A program made the position numbers and the translations under genes. From contig DASYUM010000339.1 of assembly GCA_036001225.1 (NCBI GenBank), positions 1-64,000 of the forward strand: a DNA stretch of 64,000 bases. The letters are read 5' to 3'. The notes under the pieces are model-generated. The model had not been told where the DNA came from. It worked only from the letters and a program-made list of their open reading frames with translations, and did not search any database. This document shows, piece after piece, positions 16,390-24,701 of the stretch (within the stretch, counting starts at the first letter, position 1; each line of letters begins with the position of its first letter). The stretch comes from DASYUM01 sp036001225. Lineage in GTDB: Bacteria > Methylomirabilota > Methylomirabilia > Rokubacteriales > DASRDR01.

Positions 16390-17730
16390 TCACCGCACCC
16401 GGCTCGGAACCGGCCCCTGCTCGACGAGCCAGCGGGCCGCCCGCAGGAGCCGGCCGTCGTCGCCCCGCGCCGCCACCAGCTGAACGCCGAGCGGCATGGC
16501 CTCCGCCCCCCGCAGGATCGGCAGGCTGACCGCCGGCACCCCGCACAGCGTCCAGATCGTGCAGAAGATCGGGCTCCCGGTCGACTCGAGGCCGATCGGC
16601 GCGGCGCCGGTGGTGGCCGGGGTCACGAGCGCGTCGTAGGCGGCGAAGATCGGCGCCAGCGCCCGGTGGAGCTGGGGGACCGCCTCCAGCGCCTCGTTGT
16701 ACTCGACCGCGCGATACGCCTGGCCGCGCTCGATCATCTCGGAGAGCCGCGGGCTCAGCCGATCCCGGCCCGCCGCGTACTCCGCCGCGAAGCTCTTCGC
16801 CAGGTCTGCCTCCATGATGGTGCGGTGCCAGCCGACCGCGTGGGCGAAGATCGGCGGCAGCTCGACCTCCACCGCCCGGTTCCCGAGCTGCGCGACCAGC
16901 GCCGGGAACGCGGCCCGGACGTCCGGCTCCGCCTGCTCCCACATCGGCGTCCGGACGAAGGCGAGCCGGGGGGGGACGGGCGGCGTCGCCGCCACCGCGT
17001 CACGGAGCCGCGGGCGCGCTCGGGGGCGCATGGCGGCGTCACGCTCGTCGTAGACCATCAGCGCCTCGCCGAGGAGCGCGACATCCTCGAGGCTCCGCGC
17101 GAACACCCCGACCTGGTCGAGCGGCGGCGACTGGCGGAGCGCGCCATGACGCGAGATCAGCCCGTAGGTCGGCTTGTAGCCGACGACCCCGCAATAGGCG
17201 GCGGGCCGGATGACCGACCCGTTGGTCTGGGTCCCGAGGGCGAGGGGCACCATGCCCGCGGCCACGGCGGCCGCCGAGCCGCTGGAGGAGCCGCCCGGCG
17301 TGCGCCGCGGGTCGTGGGGGTTCCGGGTCTTGCCGGGCCAGTAGACGGCCAGCTCGGTAGTGACAGTCTTGCCCAGGACGATCGCCCCCGCCGCCCGGAG
17401 CAGCGCGACCGCGGCGGCGTCCTCGGTCGGCTGGCGGCCGGCGTGGAGGACGGTGCCGTTCTCGGTCGGCATGTCGGCGGTGTCGAAGATGTCCTTCACG
17501 CCGACGGGGATCCCGTCGAGCGGGCCGAGCTCCCGGCCTGCCCGCCGGGCGGCATCGGCCTCCCGGGCCTGGCCCACGGCGTGGTCGCGATCGAGGAACG
17601 CCCAGGCGCCGACGACGGGCTCGCGCTCGGCGATCCGCTCGAGGCACGCCGCGACGACCTCCTCGGCGGTGAGCTTGCCGCGGCGGATGGCGGCGGCGGC
17701 GGCGACGGCGGTCAACGGGACCGGATCCAT
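16390..17730 (-). CDS. Amidase signature family hydrolase
   Basis: A 446-residue amidase. The Ser-cisSer-Lys triad is visible: Lys79 (GIPVGVKDIFDT), cis-Ser148 (TPGGSSSGSAAA) and nucleophile Ser172 (TQTNGSVIRPA). The spacing (69 and 24 residues) equals that of malonamidase E2 (Lys62, Ser131, Ser155, from memory). The family covers GatA, allophanate hydrolase, aryl-acylamidases and others, so the substrate is not fixed. It is the last gene of the minus-strand array, 19 bases after the aminotransferase. That context makes a small amide, for example an oxamate- or ureide-derived one, an attractive but unproven substrate. Confidence 0.88.
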   Translation of the reverse strand: MDPVPLTAVAAAAAIRRGKLTAEEVVAACLERIAEREPVVGAWAFLDRDHAVGQAREADAARRAGRELGPLDGIPVGVKDIFDTADMPTENGTVLHAGRQPTEDAAAVALLRAAGAIVLGKTVTTELAVYWPGKTRNPHDPRRTPGGSSSGSAAAVAAGMVPLALGTQTNGSVIRPAAYCGVVGYKPTYGLISRHGALRQSPPLDQVGVFARSLEDVALLGEALMVYDERDAAMRPRARPRLRDAVAATPPVPPRLAFVRTPMWEQAEPDVRAAFPALVAQLGNRAVEVELPPIFAHAVGWHRTIMEADLAKSFAAEYAAGRDRLSPRLSEMIERGQAYRAVEYNEALEAVPQLHRALAPIFAAYDALVTPATTGAAPIGLESTGSPIFCTIWTLCGVPAVSLPILRGAEAMPLGVQLVAARGDDGRLLRAARWLVEQGPVPSRVR

Positions 17731-17749
17731 GCTCGCCCCCGCCGCCGGG

Positions 17750-18925
17750 TCAGCGGCCGCCGGCGAGGTAATCCAGCGCGGCCACGATCCCGCCCTTTCG
17801 GTAGGGCACGCCGGCCACCGCCAGTCCCATCTCGACGCCGGCCAGCGTCCCCGCCAGCATCAGGTCGTTGAAGTCGCCGAGATGCCCGATCCGGAAGACC
17901 TTGCCCTGCAGCTTGGTGAGGCCGGTTCCCAGCGACATGTTGAACCGCTCCAGCACGAGCTTGCGAAACGCGTCGGCGTCGTGGCCCTCCGGCATGCGGG
18001 CGGCCGTCAGCGAATTGCTGTACTCGCGCGGCTCCTGGCACTGCAGTTCGAGCCCCCAGGCCTGCACGGCGCGCCGGGTCGCCTCCCCGTGGCGGGCGTG
18101 GCGCGCGAAGACCGCCTCCAGCCCCTCCTCCCGCAGCATGTGGAGGGCTTCCCGCAGGCCGTAGAGCAGGTTGGTAGCCGGGGTGTAGGGATAGAAGCCG
18201 CTCCGGTTGTGCTTGAGCATCTCCTCCCACCGCCAGTAAGCGCGGGGCAGCCGGGCCTTCTCGGCCGCCTTCAGCGCCTTCTCGCTGACCGCGTTGAACC
18301 CGAGGCCGGGCGGCAGCATGAGGCCCTTCTGCGAGCAGCCGACGGTGACGTCCACCCGCCACTCGTCGTGCCGGTAGTCGATGGAGCCGAGCGACGAGAT
18401 GGTGTCCACCAGCAGGAGCGCGGGGTGACGGGCCCGGTCCATGGCCGCCCGGATCTCGTCGACCCGGGAGGTGACGCCCGTCGAGGTCTCGTTGTGGACG
18501 ACGGCGAGCGCCTTGATGCTGTGGGCCTGGTCCTCGGTGAGCCTCGCCTCGACGGTCTCCGGTGAGACGCCGCGCCGCCAGTCGCCGGGGACGAACTCCA
18601 CGTCGAGGTCGAGCTGCCGGGCCATCGCCTGCCACAGGGTGGCGAAGTGGCCGGTCTCGAACATGAGCACCCGGTCGCCGGGGGAGAGCGTGTTGGTGAG
18701 GGCGGCCTCCCAGGCGCCGGTCCCGGAGGAGGGATAGATGATGACCGGCCCGGCGGTCTTGAAGATCTGCCGGAGCCCGTCGAGGACCTCGCGGGCCAGC
18801 GCGGCGAACTCCGGCCCCCGATGGTCGGCGGTGGGGGCCGCCAGCGCGCGCAGGACGCGGTCGGGGACGTTGGTCGGCCCCGGGATCTGCAGGAAGTGCC
18901 GGCCGGTCTGGTAGCGATCTGCCAT
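17750..18925 (-). CDS. Serine-glyoxylate/alanine-glyoxylate type aminotransferase (PLP)
   Basis: A class V aminotransferase of 391 residues. FLQIPGPTNVPDRVLRA starts the fold and PSSGTGAWEAA binds the phosphate of PLP. VVHNETSTGV and DTISSLG surround the ring. Lys200 (GCSQKGLMLP) is the Schiff-base lysine. YPYTPATNLLYGLREAL and KVFRIGHLGDFN are typical of SgaA-type serine-glyoxylate aminotransferases. The ureidoglycine-glyoxylate aminotransferase PucG belongs to the same superfamily, and the neighbouring AllF/AllH-like genes make that a contextual alternative; sequence pattern alone favours SgaA. The ATG is 22 bases after the preceding small gene. Confidence 0.88.
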   Translation of the reverse strand: MADRYQTGRHFLQIPGPTNVPDRVLRALAAPTADHRGPEFAALAREVLDGLRQIFKTAGPVIIYPSSGTGAWEAALTNTLSPGDRVLMFETGHFATLWQAMARQLDLDVEFVPGDWRRGVSPETVEARLTEDQAHSIKALAVVHNETSTGVTSRVDEIRAAMDRARHPALLLVDTISSLGSIDYRHDEWRVDVTVGCSQKGLMLPPGLGFNAVSEKALKAAEKARLPRAYWRWEEMLKHNRSGFYPYTPATNLLYGLREALHMLREEGLEAVFARHARHGEATRRAVQAWGLELQCQEPREYSNSLTAARMPEGHDADAFRKLVLERFNMSLGTGLTKLQGKVFRIGHLGDFNDLMLAGTLAGVEMGLAVAGVPYRKGGIVAALDYLAGGR

Positions 18926-18947
18926 GGTCCTCGACTCCTCTCTGCGG

Positions 18948-19124
18948 TCAGTCTTCGTCGTCGAGCTTCGCCAGCAGGGCGGCCAGCCGGAGGTCGCCGC
19001 CGGCCGGGGGTCGCCAGTCGACGGAGACCACGCGGACATTCTGCGCTTCGAAGCTCTCCGCGAACAGCTCGAGCCCGATGTTGACGACGCGCAGGGGCTC
19101 GGTGAGGACGCTCGGCCGGCTCAC
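18948..19124 (-). CDS. 58-residue protein resembling only the N-terminus of AllG/YlbE (DUF1116)
   Basis: A short frame starting with GTG that overlaps the stop of the AllF-like gene by 4 bases (GTGA) and ends in TGA. PLRVVNIGLELFAESFEAQN, then VRVVSVDWRPPAGG, match what I recall of the first about 50 residues of E. coli YlbE/AllG (VINVGIALF, then a LDWTPPGQGN-like segment). The remaining about 350 residues of AllG are absent; the next gene is the aminotransferase. It is either a genuine mini-subunit or a truncated remnant. The tight coupling and clean stop favour a real short protein, but I cannot decide. The frame is too short to be seen by length filters. Confidence 0.6.
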   Translation of the reverse strand: MSRPSVLTEPLRVVNIGLELFAESFEAQNVRVVSVDWRPPAGGDLRLAALLAKLDDED

Positions 19125-20642
19125 GACGCCGCGCCCAGGAGCGAGCCGGCCAGCGCCGGCCTCACCAGCAGGGCCGCGAAGCGGCTCGCCTCGCTGTTGG
19201 TCGGCAGCACCTCGACTCCCGCCGCCTCGAGCTGCGCGATCTGGCCCGCCAGGCCCTGGGGATCACCCGCGGTGCCGACGACCGAGGCGACGGCGGCCAG
19301 CCGGCGGCCGTCGGCGTCGGCGCGCGCCCGCGCCTCGCGCAGCGCGGCGGCGACCGGAGCGGCGGGGTCTGGATGGGCGCCCCGGCCGAGCACCACGTCC
19401 AGCAGCAGCACGCCGACCTCGCGGGCGGCGCCGGCCTCGACGATCGGCTCGGCCCGCGCCCGGGGGTCCATCATCGGATGGGGCCGACCGGCGGTGAAGG
19501 CCTCGGCTCCGAGATCGAGGACGCGCGAAGCCGCGGCGCCGAGGAGCGGATCCAGGAGCAGGCGCCTCGTGGGCGAGGGTCCCGCCGGTATAGAGTCCCA
19601 GGACGCCGGCGCCGCCGGCCGCGCCGCCCGCGCGCAGGCGGGCCAGTCGCGCCCGGACGCCGGCGGGGTCGCCGAACGGCCGCGGCGCCCAGCTCTGCCC
19701 CCGCAGGAGGGCGAGCGCCGCGTCGGCCGCCTCGTCGAGCGTTCGGACCCACACCCCGGGGCCATCGCCGCCCGCACGCTCCGCTCCCAGACAGCAGACG
19801 ACGACCGGCTTTCCGAGCCGGGCCAGCGCCGCGTCCAGCCGCCGCAGCGTCGTCGGGGCGGGGGGCTTCGAGATCAGCACCACGACTTCAGTGTGCGCAT
19901 CCGCGTCGAGCGCGGCCAGGGCGACGCCGGTCATGGCGCCGCCCACCTCTGCCGAGAGGTCGCGGCCGCCGACGCCCAGGCCGTGGGAGATCCCCTCGCC
20001 CCCCAGCGCGACCCGGGAGACCACCGCCTGCAGCCCGGTGCCGGACGCGGCGACGCACCCGACACGCCCCCGCGGGACCACGTTGAAGAACCCGAGCCCG
20101 GTGCCGCCAAGATAGGCGGTGCCGCAGTCCGGCCCCATGCAGAGCAGCCCCCGCCGCAGCGCCTCCTGCTTCAGCGCGATCTCGTCCTCGACCGGCACGT
20201 TGTCGCTGAAGAGGAAGACGTGGCGGTTCCGGCGGAGCGCCCGCATGGCCTCCGGGCCGGCGTAGGCGCCCGGCACCGAGATCGCCACCAGGTTCGCATC
20301 GGGAAGCCGGCGAAGTGCCGACTCCAGCGTGCGCGGCCGGAACGTGGTGGCGGTCTCCGCGGCCCGGCGCCGCGCTGCCAGTAGCTCGCGCGCGGCGGCG
20401 AGCGCGGCCAGCGCCGCCGGCTCGCTCTCCGCCTCGACGGCCAGCACGAGGTCGTCGGGGCGCGCCTTTCGGCTCTCGGCGTCGAGGAGCCCCGCCTGCT
20501 CGAGGAGCGCCTGATTCGCCGGCGTGCCCATGAAGGCGGCGGCCTCCCGCACCCCCGGCCGGTCGCGTAGCTCGGCGGCGATCCGCATGAGAACCACCGA
20601 GTCCTGATAGAAGGAAGGCAGGACCGCGGTCCGGACCGGCAC
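19121..20642 (-). pseudogene. AllF/FdrA-like oxamate carbamoyltransferase subunit, single-base frameshift
   Basis: FdrA/AllF-family protein (succinyl-CoA-synthetase-alpha-like fold), in E. coli a subunit of the oxamic transcarbamylase AllFGH. The first frame (from GTG 20642) runs through SFYQDSVVLMRIA, GPDCGTAYLGGTGLGFFN and GVLGLYTGGTLAHEA, then loses homology. The matching continuation (LLLDPLLGAAASRVLDLG, then HPMMDP and VLLLDVVLGRGAHPDPA) is in the next frame, ending at 19121. Removing one base of the GG at 19561-19562 restores a 506-residue protein (E. coli FdrA is about 555). It follows the AllH-like gene by one base. The break may be a sequencing or assembly error or a real mutation. 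Confidence 0.82.
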
Positions 20643-20643
20643 G

Positions 20644-21621
20644 TCAGCCCCGCCGCCGGAGGCAGGCGCCGGTGACCGCGGCGATCCCGGCCAGGGCGTC
20701 CCAGCCCGAGGTGTGCCCGATCGCGTCCACCGCGTCGAGGCACGTGGCGAGTCGCGGCCGATCGGCGCTCGACACCGCCGCCAGCGTGTCGTGGAGCGCG
20801 GCGGCGCCCTCGCCGGCCGCCGCGCAGGCGAGGTGAGCCCGGCTGATGACCGTCGTCCGCTCGCGGGCCACCGGGAGCGCCCAGCCGGCCAGTGCCCGCG
20901 CGAGGTCGGCTCGGTCCACCGCGTGGAGGGCGAGCAGGATGCCGGCCACGAAGTCGTCGCCCGCCGGCGTCAGTCCCGGGCCGAGGCCGACGAGGCTCGC
21001 CGCCTCGGCCGGCGGCGGCGATGGGGCCCCGGCCCCGGAGACGGCCGCGAGGCCGGCCTCGAGCCAGTCGAGCAAGGGGACGATGCCCCGCCAGGCCAGG
21101 CTCAGCAGCGGCGGGTCGGCCGGGCGGGGACGCCGGGCGGAGACCGCGGTGGCGAGCGGCGTGATCAGCCGGCCGAGGCCCTCGGCCGGCGCCCGCTCGC
21201 CGGCGGCCGCCGCCAGGACGGCCACCCCGCGGGCGAAGTCGGCCGAATGCCGGGCGCCGGGCAGCGGAGCGGGGTGCCAGAGGGCGGCCCCGCCGAGCTC
21301 GAAGACGAAGCGCCCGTCGACGCGCAGGGTCGCGCCGTTGGCCTCCACACCCGCACCGGGGAGGAGGCCGCTCGCTTCCCAGTCGAGCGCCGACGGCAAC
21401 ACGCCCAGCGCGTTGAGCGGGCCGGCGCCAAGCCCGCGGGGACCGAGGCAGACCACGGACCCGCCGGCGTCCCGGCAGTAGAAGCTCCGGCGAAAGACGG
21501 CGAGGACGCGCCAGCGCGTCTCACCGGCGAGCGCACGGCGAGCCGGGCCGCCGATCAGCACGACGGGCACCGGACGCGGAACGAGGGCCACCGGCAGCGC
21601 GACGCCGGTTGCAGCTCGCAC
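20644..21621 (-). CDS. AllH/YlbF-like protein (DUF2877), oxamate carbamoyltransferase subunit candidate
   Basis: A DUF2877 protein of about 325 residues. The diagnostic segment is LVGLGPGLTPAGDDFVAG, and the C-terminus carries IGHTSGWDALAGI, both conserved in YlbF/AllH. AllF, AllG and AllH together were reported to form oxamic transcarbamylase in E. coli (oxalurate plus phosphate to or from oxamate and carbamoyl phosphate). The start is uncertain: the open frame reaches 21786 but crosses a palindromic repeat (21665-21735), so I chose the first GTG after it (21621). The AllF-like gene begins one base after its stop, so both belong to one transcript. Confidence 0.78.
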   Translation of the reverse strand: MRAATGVALPVALVPRPVPVVLIGGPARRALAGETRWRVLAVFRRSFYCRDAGGSVVCLGPRGLGAGPLNALGVLPSALDWEASGLLPGAGVEANGATLRVDGRFVFELGGAALWHPAPLPGARHSADFARGVAVLAAAAGERAPAEGLGRLITPLATAVSARRPRPADPPLLSLAWRGIVPLLDWLEAGLAAVSGAGAPSPPPAEAASLVGLGPGLTPAGDDFVAGILLALHAVDRADLARALAGWALPVARERTTVISRAHLACAAAGEGAAALHDTLAAVSSADRPRLATCLDAVDAIGHTSGWDALAGIAAVTGACLRRRG

Positions 21622-21664
21622 GGCGGGACCGGCGGTGGAACCGGGCTGAGGCCCGAGCAGCCCT

Positions 21665-21735
21665 AGGACGCAGGGAGGAGGCGGGCCGAGGCGTATGCCG
21701 CATACGTTGAGGCCCGCCGATGACCGAGGACGACG
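21665..21735. repeat. Nested palindromic repeat, family B, copy 1
   Basis: The element AGGACGCAGGGAGGAGG ... ACCGAGGACGACG encloses an outer stem GGCGGGCC/GGCCCGCC (21680-21687 with 21711-21718) and an inner stem CGTATG-CCG-CATACG (21692-21706). A second copy lies at 58148-58275. It sits in the 142-base gap between the M24 gene and the AllH-like gene. Confidence 0.8.
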
Positions 21736-21763
21736 GGATGCGACGGGCATCGGCCCGGGCCGG

Positions 21764-23011
21764 TCAGCCGATGAAGCGCCAGTCATAGGGCGCCCGGGAG
21801 ATAACCTCCGGCCCGTGGGCGGTGACGATCAGCTGTTCCTCGAGCTTGACGCTCTCGCGGCCGTTTTCCTCTCCGACCAGGGCCTCGACGCAGATCACCA
21901 TGTTCTCCTGGAGCACCTCCGGGTCGTTGCCGAAACCACTCCAGCTCATGTCCGGGAAGTAGATCGCCGGCCACTCGTCGGACATCCCCGCGCCGTGGGC
22001 CAGCACCACATAGCGGCTCGCCTTGTACTTTTCGGGGAACGCCGGCGCCTTCTCGGCGATCTCCTGAAAGCCCATCCCGGGCCGAAACAGCGGAATCGAT
22101 TCCTGGATGAAGCGGTGGGCGAATGCGTAGAGCTCCCGCTGCTCGGCGGTGGGCGGGCGGTCGCCGCAGAGGTAAGTCCGGGAGATGTCCGCGAAGTAGC
22201 CGAGCGGACCTGCCATGTCGGTGTCGAACGCGACCAACTCGCCGTCGCGGACCAAACGGTCGGACGCCGCCTGATACCAGGGATTGGTGTGTCCCCCGGC
22301 GGTCAGCAAGCGGCCGTCGGCGTGCTCCCCGCCCAGCCGGATGTTGGTCCCGGTGAGGACCGCCCACAGCTCGTTTTCGGTCACGCCGGGGCGGATCGCG
22401 TCCCGGAGCGCGCAGATGGCGGCGTCGACGACGGCGCAGGCCTGCCGGATCAGCGTCAGCTCATCCGGGGTCTTGATGGCGCGCGCCTTCTCGACCGCCA
22501 CCCGGGCGTCGGCCAGCCGGAGCTGCTGCGCCCGGAGCGCCTCGAATCCGACGAAGTCGAGGCGATCGATCCCGATCCGCTCCCGGCCCAAGCCCAGCTC
22601 GTCGATGGTCGCCTTGAGGTCGGCCGCCCACCGCCGGGCGGCCTCCCCCAGGTTCCGCCCACAGGGGAAGAAGTCCCAGGTCCGGGCGTTCCGGACGTCG
22701 AGGGTGGCGTCGCCGGCCAGGCTGTCGGTGACGCCGCCGAAGAGGATCGCCCGCCCGGTGCGGGGGACGAGGGCGTAGCGGTAGTAGAAGCGGAGGCCGT
22801 AACCGGTCGAGGAGTCACGGGTGCCGGTGGCGTAGCGGATGTTGAGCGGGTCGTAGAGAAGGGCGGCGCCCAGCTCCGCCCGCCCGAGCTCGGCCTGCAG
22901 GCGGGCCAGCCGCTCGCGCTTCAGCCGCGCGGCGTCGACGCGCGGCTCGTAATCGACGATCTGCTGGCCTACGAGGTCCCGCTGGTGCACCCCCGTGACT
23001 TCGCTCGCCAT
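21764..23011 (-). CDS. M24-family metalloprotein (pita-bread fold), Xaa-Pro peptidase/creatinase/DddP-like
   Basis: A 415-residue M24 protein with an N-terminal creatinase-type domain and a C-terminal pita-bread domain. The metal ligands are present: Asp263 and Asp265 (AFDTDMAG), Asp275 (FADISRTY), His339 (LAHGAGMSDEWP), Glu376 (CVEALVG) and Glu391 or Glu392 (KLEEQLIVT). The Asp spacing (2, then 10) and 64 residues to His match, from memory, the ligands of the DMSP lyase DddP rather than classical aminopeptidases (11 between metal Asp residues). Activity could be peptidase, creatinase-like amidinohydrolase or lyase. It lies 27 bases after the flavoenzyme gene. Confidence 0.82.
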   Translation of the reverse strand: MASEVTGVHQRDLVGQQIVDYEPRVDAARLKRERLARLQAELGRAELGAALLYDPLNIRYATGTRDSSTGYGLRFYYRYALVPRTGRAILFGGVTDSLAGDATLDVRNARTWDFFPCGRNLGEAARRWAADLKATIDELGLGRERIGIDRLDFVGFEALRAQQLRLADARVAVEKARAIKTPDELTLIRQACAVVDAAICALRDAIRPGVTENELWAVLTGTNIRLGGEHADGRLLTAGGHTNPWYQAASDRLVRDGELVAFDTDMAGPLGYFADISRTYLCGDRPPTAEQRELYAFAHRFIQESIPLFRPGMGFQEIAEKAPAFPEKYKASRYVVLAHGAGMSDEWPAIYFPDMSWSGFGNDPEVLQENMVICVEALVGEENGRESVKLEEQLIVTAHGPEVISRAPYDWRFIG

Positions 23012-23038
23012 GGCTCGCCTCCGTCGTCGGAAGACCGG

Positions 23039-24286
23039 CTATCGCAGGGTGAGGCCCGCCGGGTCGTGGTCCGGCTTCCGGCCCGCCACCAGATCGGTGA
23101 CGATCCGAGCGGTGCCGAATGCCATCGTCCACCCCATGTGGCCATGCCCGACATTGAGGAACAGGTTCGGGTGCCGGCCCGTCCCCACGATCGGCCGCCC
23201 ATCCGGTGTCATCGGCCGGAGACAGGCGCGATACTCCCCCCGGTCGTAGTCGGCCGCGTCCGGGAACACGTCGCGCGCCAGCCGCAGGATGTTGTTGAAG
23301 TCCCGGGGCGTCCAGCTCCAGTCGTACCCGGCGAACTCCGCGGTCGAGGTGAGGCGGAGCCGGTCGCCCAGCCGCGACCATCCCACCAGCCACTGTTCAT
23401 CGACGCCGGGCAGGGTCGGCGCCAGCCCCCGGGGCCGGAGGGGGAACGTCGACGAATATCCCTTGGCCGGATAGATCGCCAGCCGGACGCCGATCGTCCG
23501 CGCCACCACGGGGCTCCCCACGCCGAGGGCGAGCACGTAGCTGTCGGCGGTCAGCACGCCGCGATCGGTCAGCACCCCGGTCACCCGGTCGCCCTCCGCG
23601 CGGAGCGCGGTGACCCGCGTCCCGAGCTGGACGCTCGCCCCGAACTTCTCGCGGCAGATCCGGGCCAGGTTCTCGGTGAACACCCGGGCGTCCCCGCTCG
23701 AATCGGTCAGATCGCGGACCGCCCCCGCGATCTTGTGCTTGACCGGCTCGAAGACCGGGTCGAGCTTCGCCACCGCGTCGGCGTCGAGGATCTCCTGCTG
23801 CTGGCCGTGCTCGGAAAGGAGCGCCATTTTCTTGATCCCCGCCGCCAGCTCGGCCGGGTCGCGATAGACGTAGAGCGCGCCGCGCGTGATCGCGTGATAC
23901 GCGATCCCCTCGGTCCGCACCAGCTCGGTCATGACCGCCTGGCTGTATTGACAGAGCCGCAGCTTGATCAGCGTGTTGCGGCGCGCCCGCTCGGCGGTGC
24001 ACTCCCGCAGGAACTTCACGCCCCAGGCGTAGAGCTGCGGGTCGGGCTTCAGCCTGACCCGGATCGCGGTTTCCTTGCCGAGGAGCGACCGCACCAGCTG
24101 GCCCGGCGCCCGCGGCGAGGCCCAGGCGAACGAGTGCCCGGGCGCGATCACGCCGGCATTGCCCGAGGTCGCCTCCAGGCCGAGGGCGTCCTTCTCCTCG
24201 ACCAGGGTCACGTCGTGGCCGTCCTGGCCCAGATAATAGGCGGTCGTGACCCCGACGATGCCACCGCCCAGGATGAGGGTCTTCAT
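23039..24286 (-). CDS. FAD-dependent D-amino acid dehydrogenase-like oxidoreductase (DadA family)
   Basis: A 415-residue DAO-family flavoprotein. The Rossmann dinucleotide motif is LILGGGIVGVTTAYYL with the acidic end of strand 2 in VTLVEEKD. ATSGNAGVIAPGHS matches the DadA FAD contact. RLTSTAEFAGYDW and CLRPMTPDGRPIVGTG followed by LFLNVGHGHMGWTMA complete the fold. It should oxidise the amine of a D-amino acid or sarcosine-like substrate and pass electrons to a quinone. Its place before the M24 gene in the array suggests it handles an amine intermediate. The exact substrate is unknown. Confidence 0.88.
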   Translation of the reverse strand: MKTLILGGGIVGVTTAYYLGQDGHDVTLVEEKDALGLEATSGNAGVIAPGHSFAWASPRAPGQLVRSLLGKETAIRVRLKPDPQLYAWGVKFLRECTAERARRNTLIKLRLCQYSQAVMTELVRTEGIAYHAITRGALYVYRDPAELAAGIKKMALLSEHGQQQEILDADAVAKLDPVFEPVKHKIAGAVRDLTDSSGDARVFTENLARICREKFGASVQLGTRVTALRAEGDRVTGVLTDRGVLTADSYVLALGVGSPVVARTIGVRLAIYPAKGYSSTFPLRPRGLAPTLPGVDEQWLVGWSRLGDRLRLTSTAEFAGYDWSWTPRDFNNILRLARDVFPDAADYDRGEYRACLRPMTPDGRPIVGTGRHPNLFLNVGHGHMGWTMAFGTARIVTDLVAGRKPDHDPAGLTLR

Positions 24287-24377
24287 GCGCTGGCCTCACC
24301 AGCCCGGCGCGGCACCGGGCCGTCGAACAGTTCGCCGCTGCCTCTCCGGACCGGAATGGGCGTCGGCCTCGGCCGGG

Positions 24378-24701
24378 TCACTGGAGGACATCGTCGGCGC
24401 GGACCAGGATCGATTGGGGGATCGTGAGCCGGAGCGCCTTCGCGATCAGGTCGGCGGCCAGGCCGGGCAGTCGCTCCAGCCGCCCCTCGGCCGTCTGAAA
24501 GTCGATCGCCAGGTTCCGGCCGTCGACGTAGCCCAACTCCCGCAATCTCTGCTCGAGCCCCTGGTAAGTGGGGGCAGACCGCGGGACCCCGACGCTGAGA
24601 ATGGCTATCCGCCAGACCGTCGCCGGCGGCTGGGCCTCGCCAGCGGGCACGCCGCCGAGCCCGAGGACGAGTGCGAGCAGGAGCGCCGCGCGCCGTCTCA
24701 C
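24378..24701 (-). pseudogene. Internally deleted ABC substrate-binding protein (PF04392-like) remnant
   Basis: A 107-codon frame. Codons 1-87 are a normal N-terminus of an ABC_sub_bind (PF04392) protein: a signal peptide (MRRRAALLLALVLGLGG, with GTG as first codon), then IAILSVGVPRSAP, LEQRLRELGYVDGRNLAI and LPGLAADLIA. The sequence then jumps to the family's last 20 residues (KALRLTIPQSILVRADDVLQ). About 230 residues of binding lobes are missing with the frame kept. It cannot bind ligand as a normal PBP. The GTG overlaps the cupin stop by 4 bases. Confidence 0.8.

Noticed and set aside
17750..18925. Confident PucG (ureidoglycine-glyoxylate aminotransferase) call
   Set aside because: Motifs after the Schiff-base lysine look more like SgaA; the PucG role rests only on neighbouring genes.
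19555..19570. Programmed ribosomal frameshift in the AllF-like gene
   Set aside because: No slippery heptamer or following pseudoknot is visible at the break; a simple one-base indel explains it.
21695..24427. A 910-codon plus-strand frame
   Set aside because: It is antisense to the M24 and DadA-like genes and its translation is low-complexity Arg/Pro/Asp-rich, typical of shadows at this G+C.
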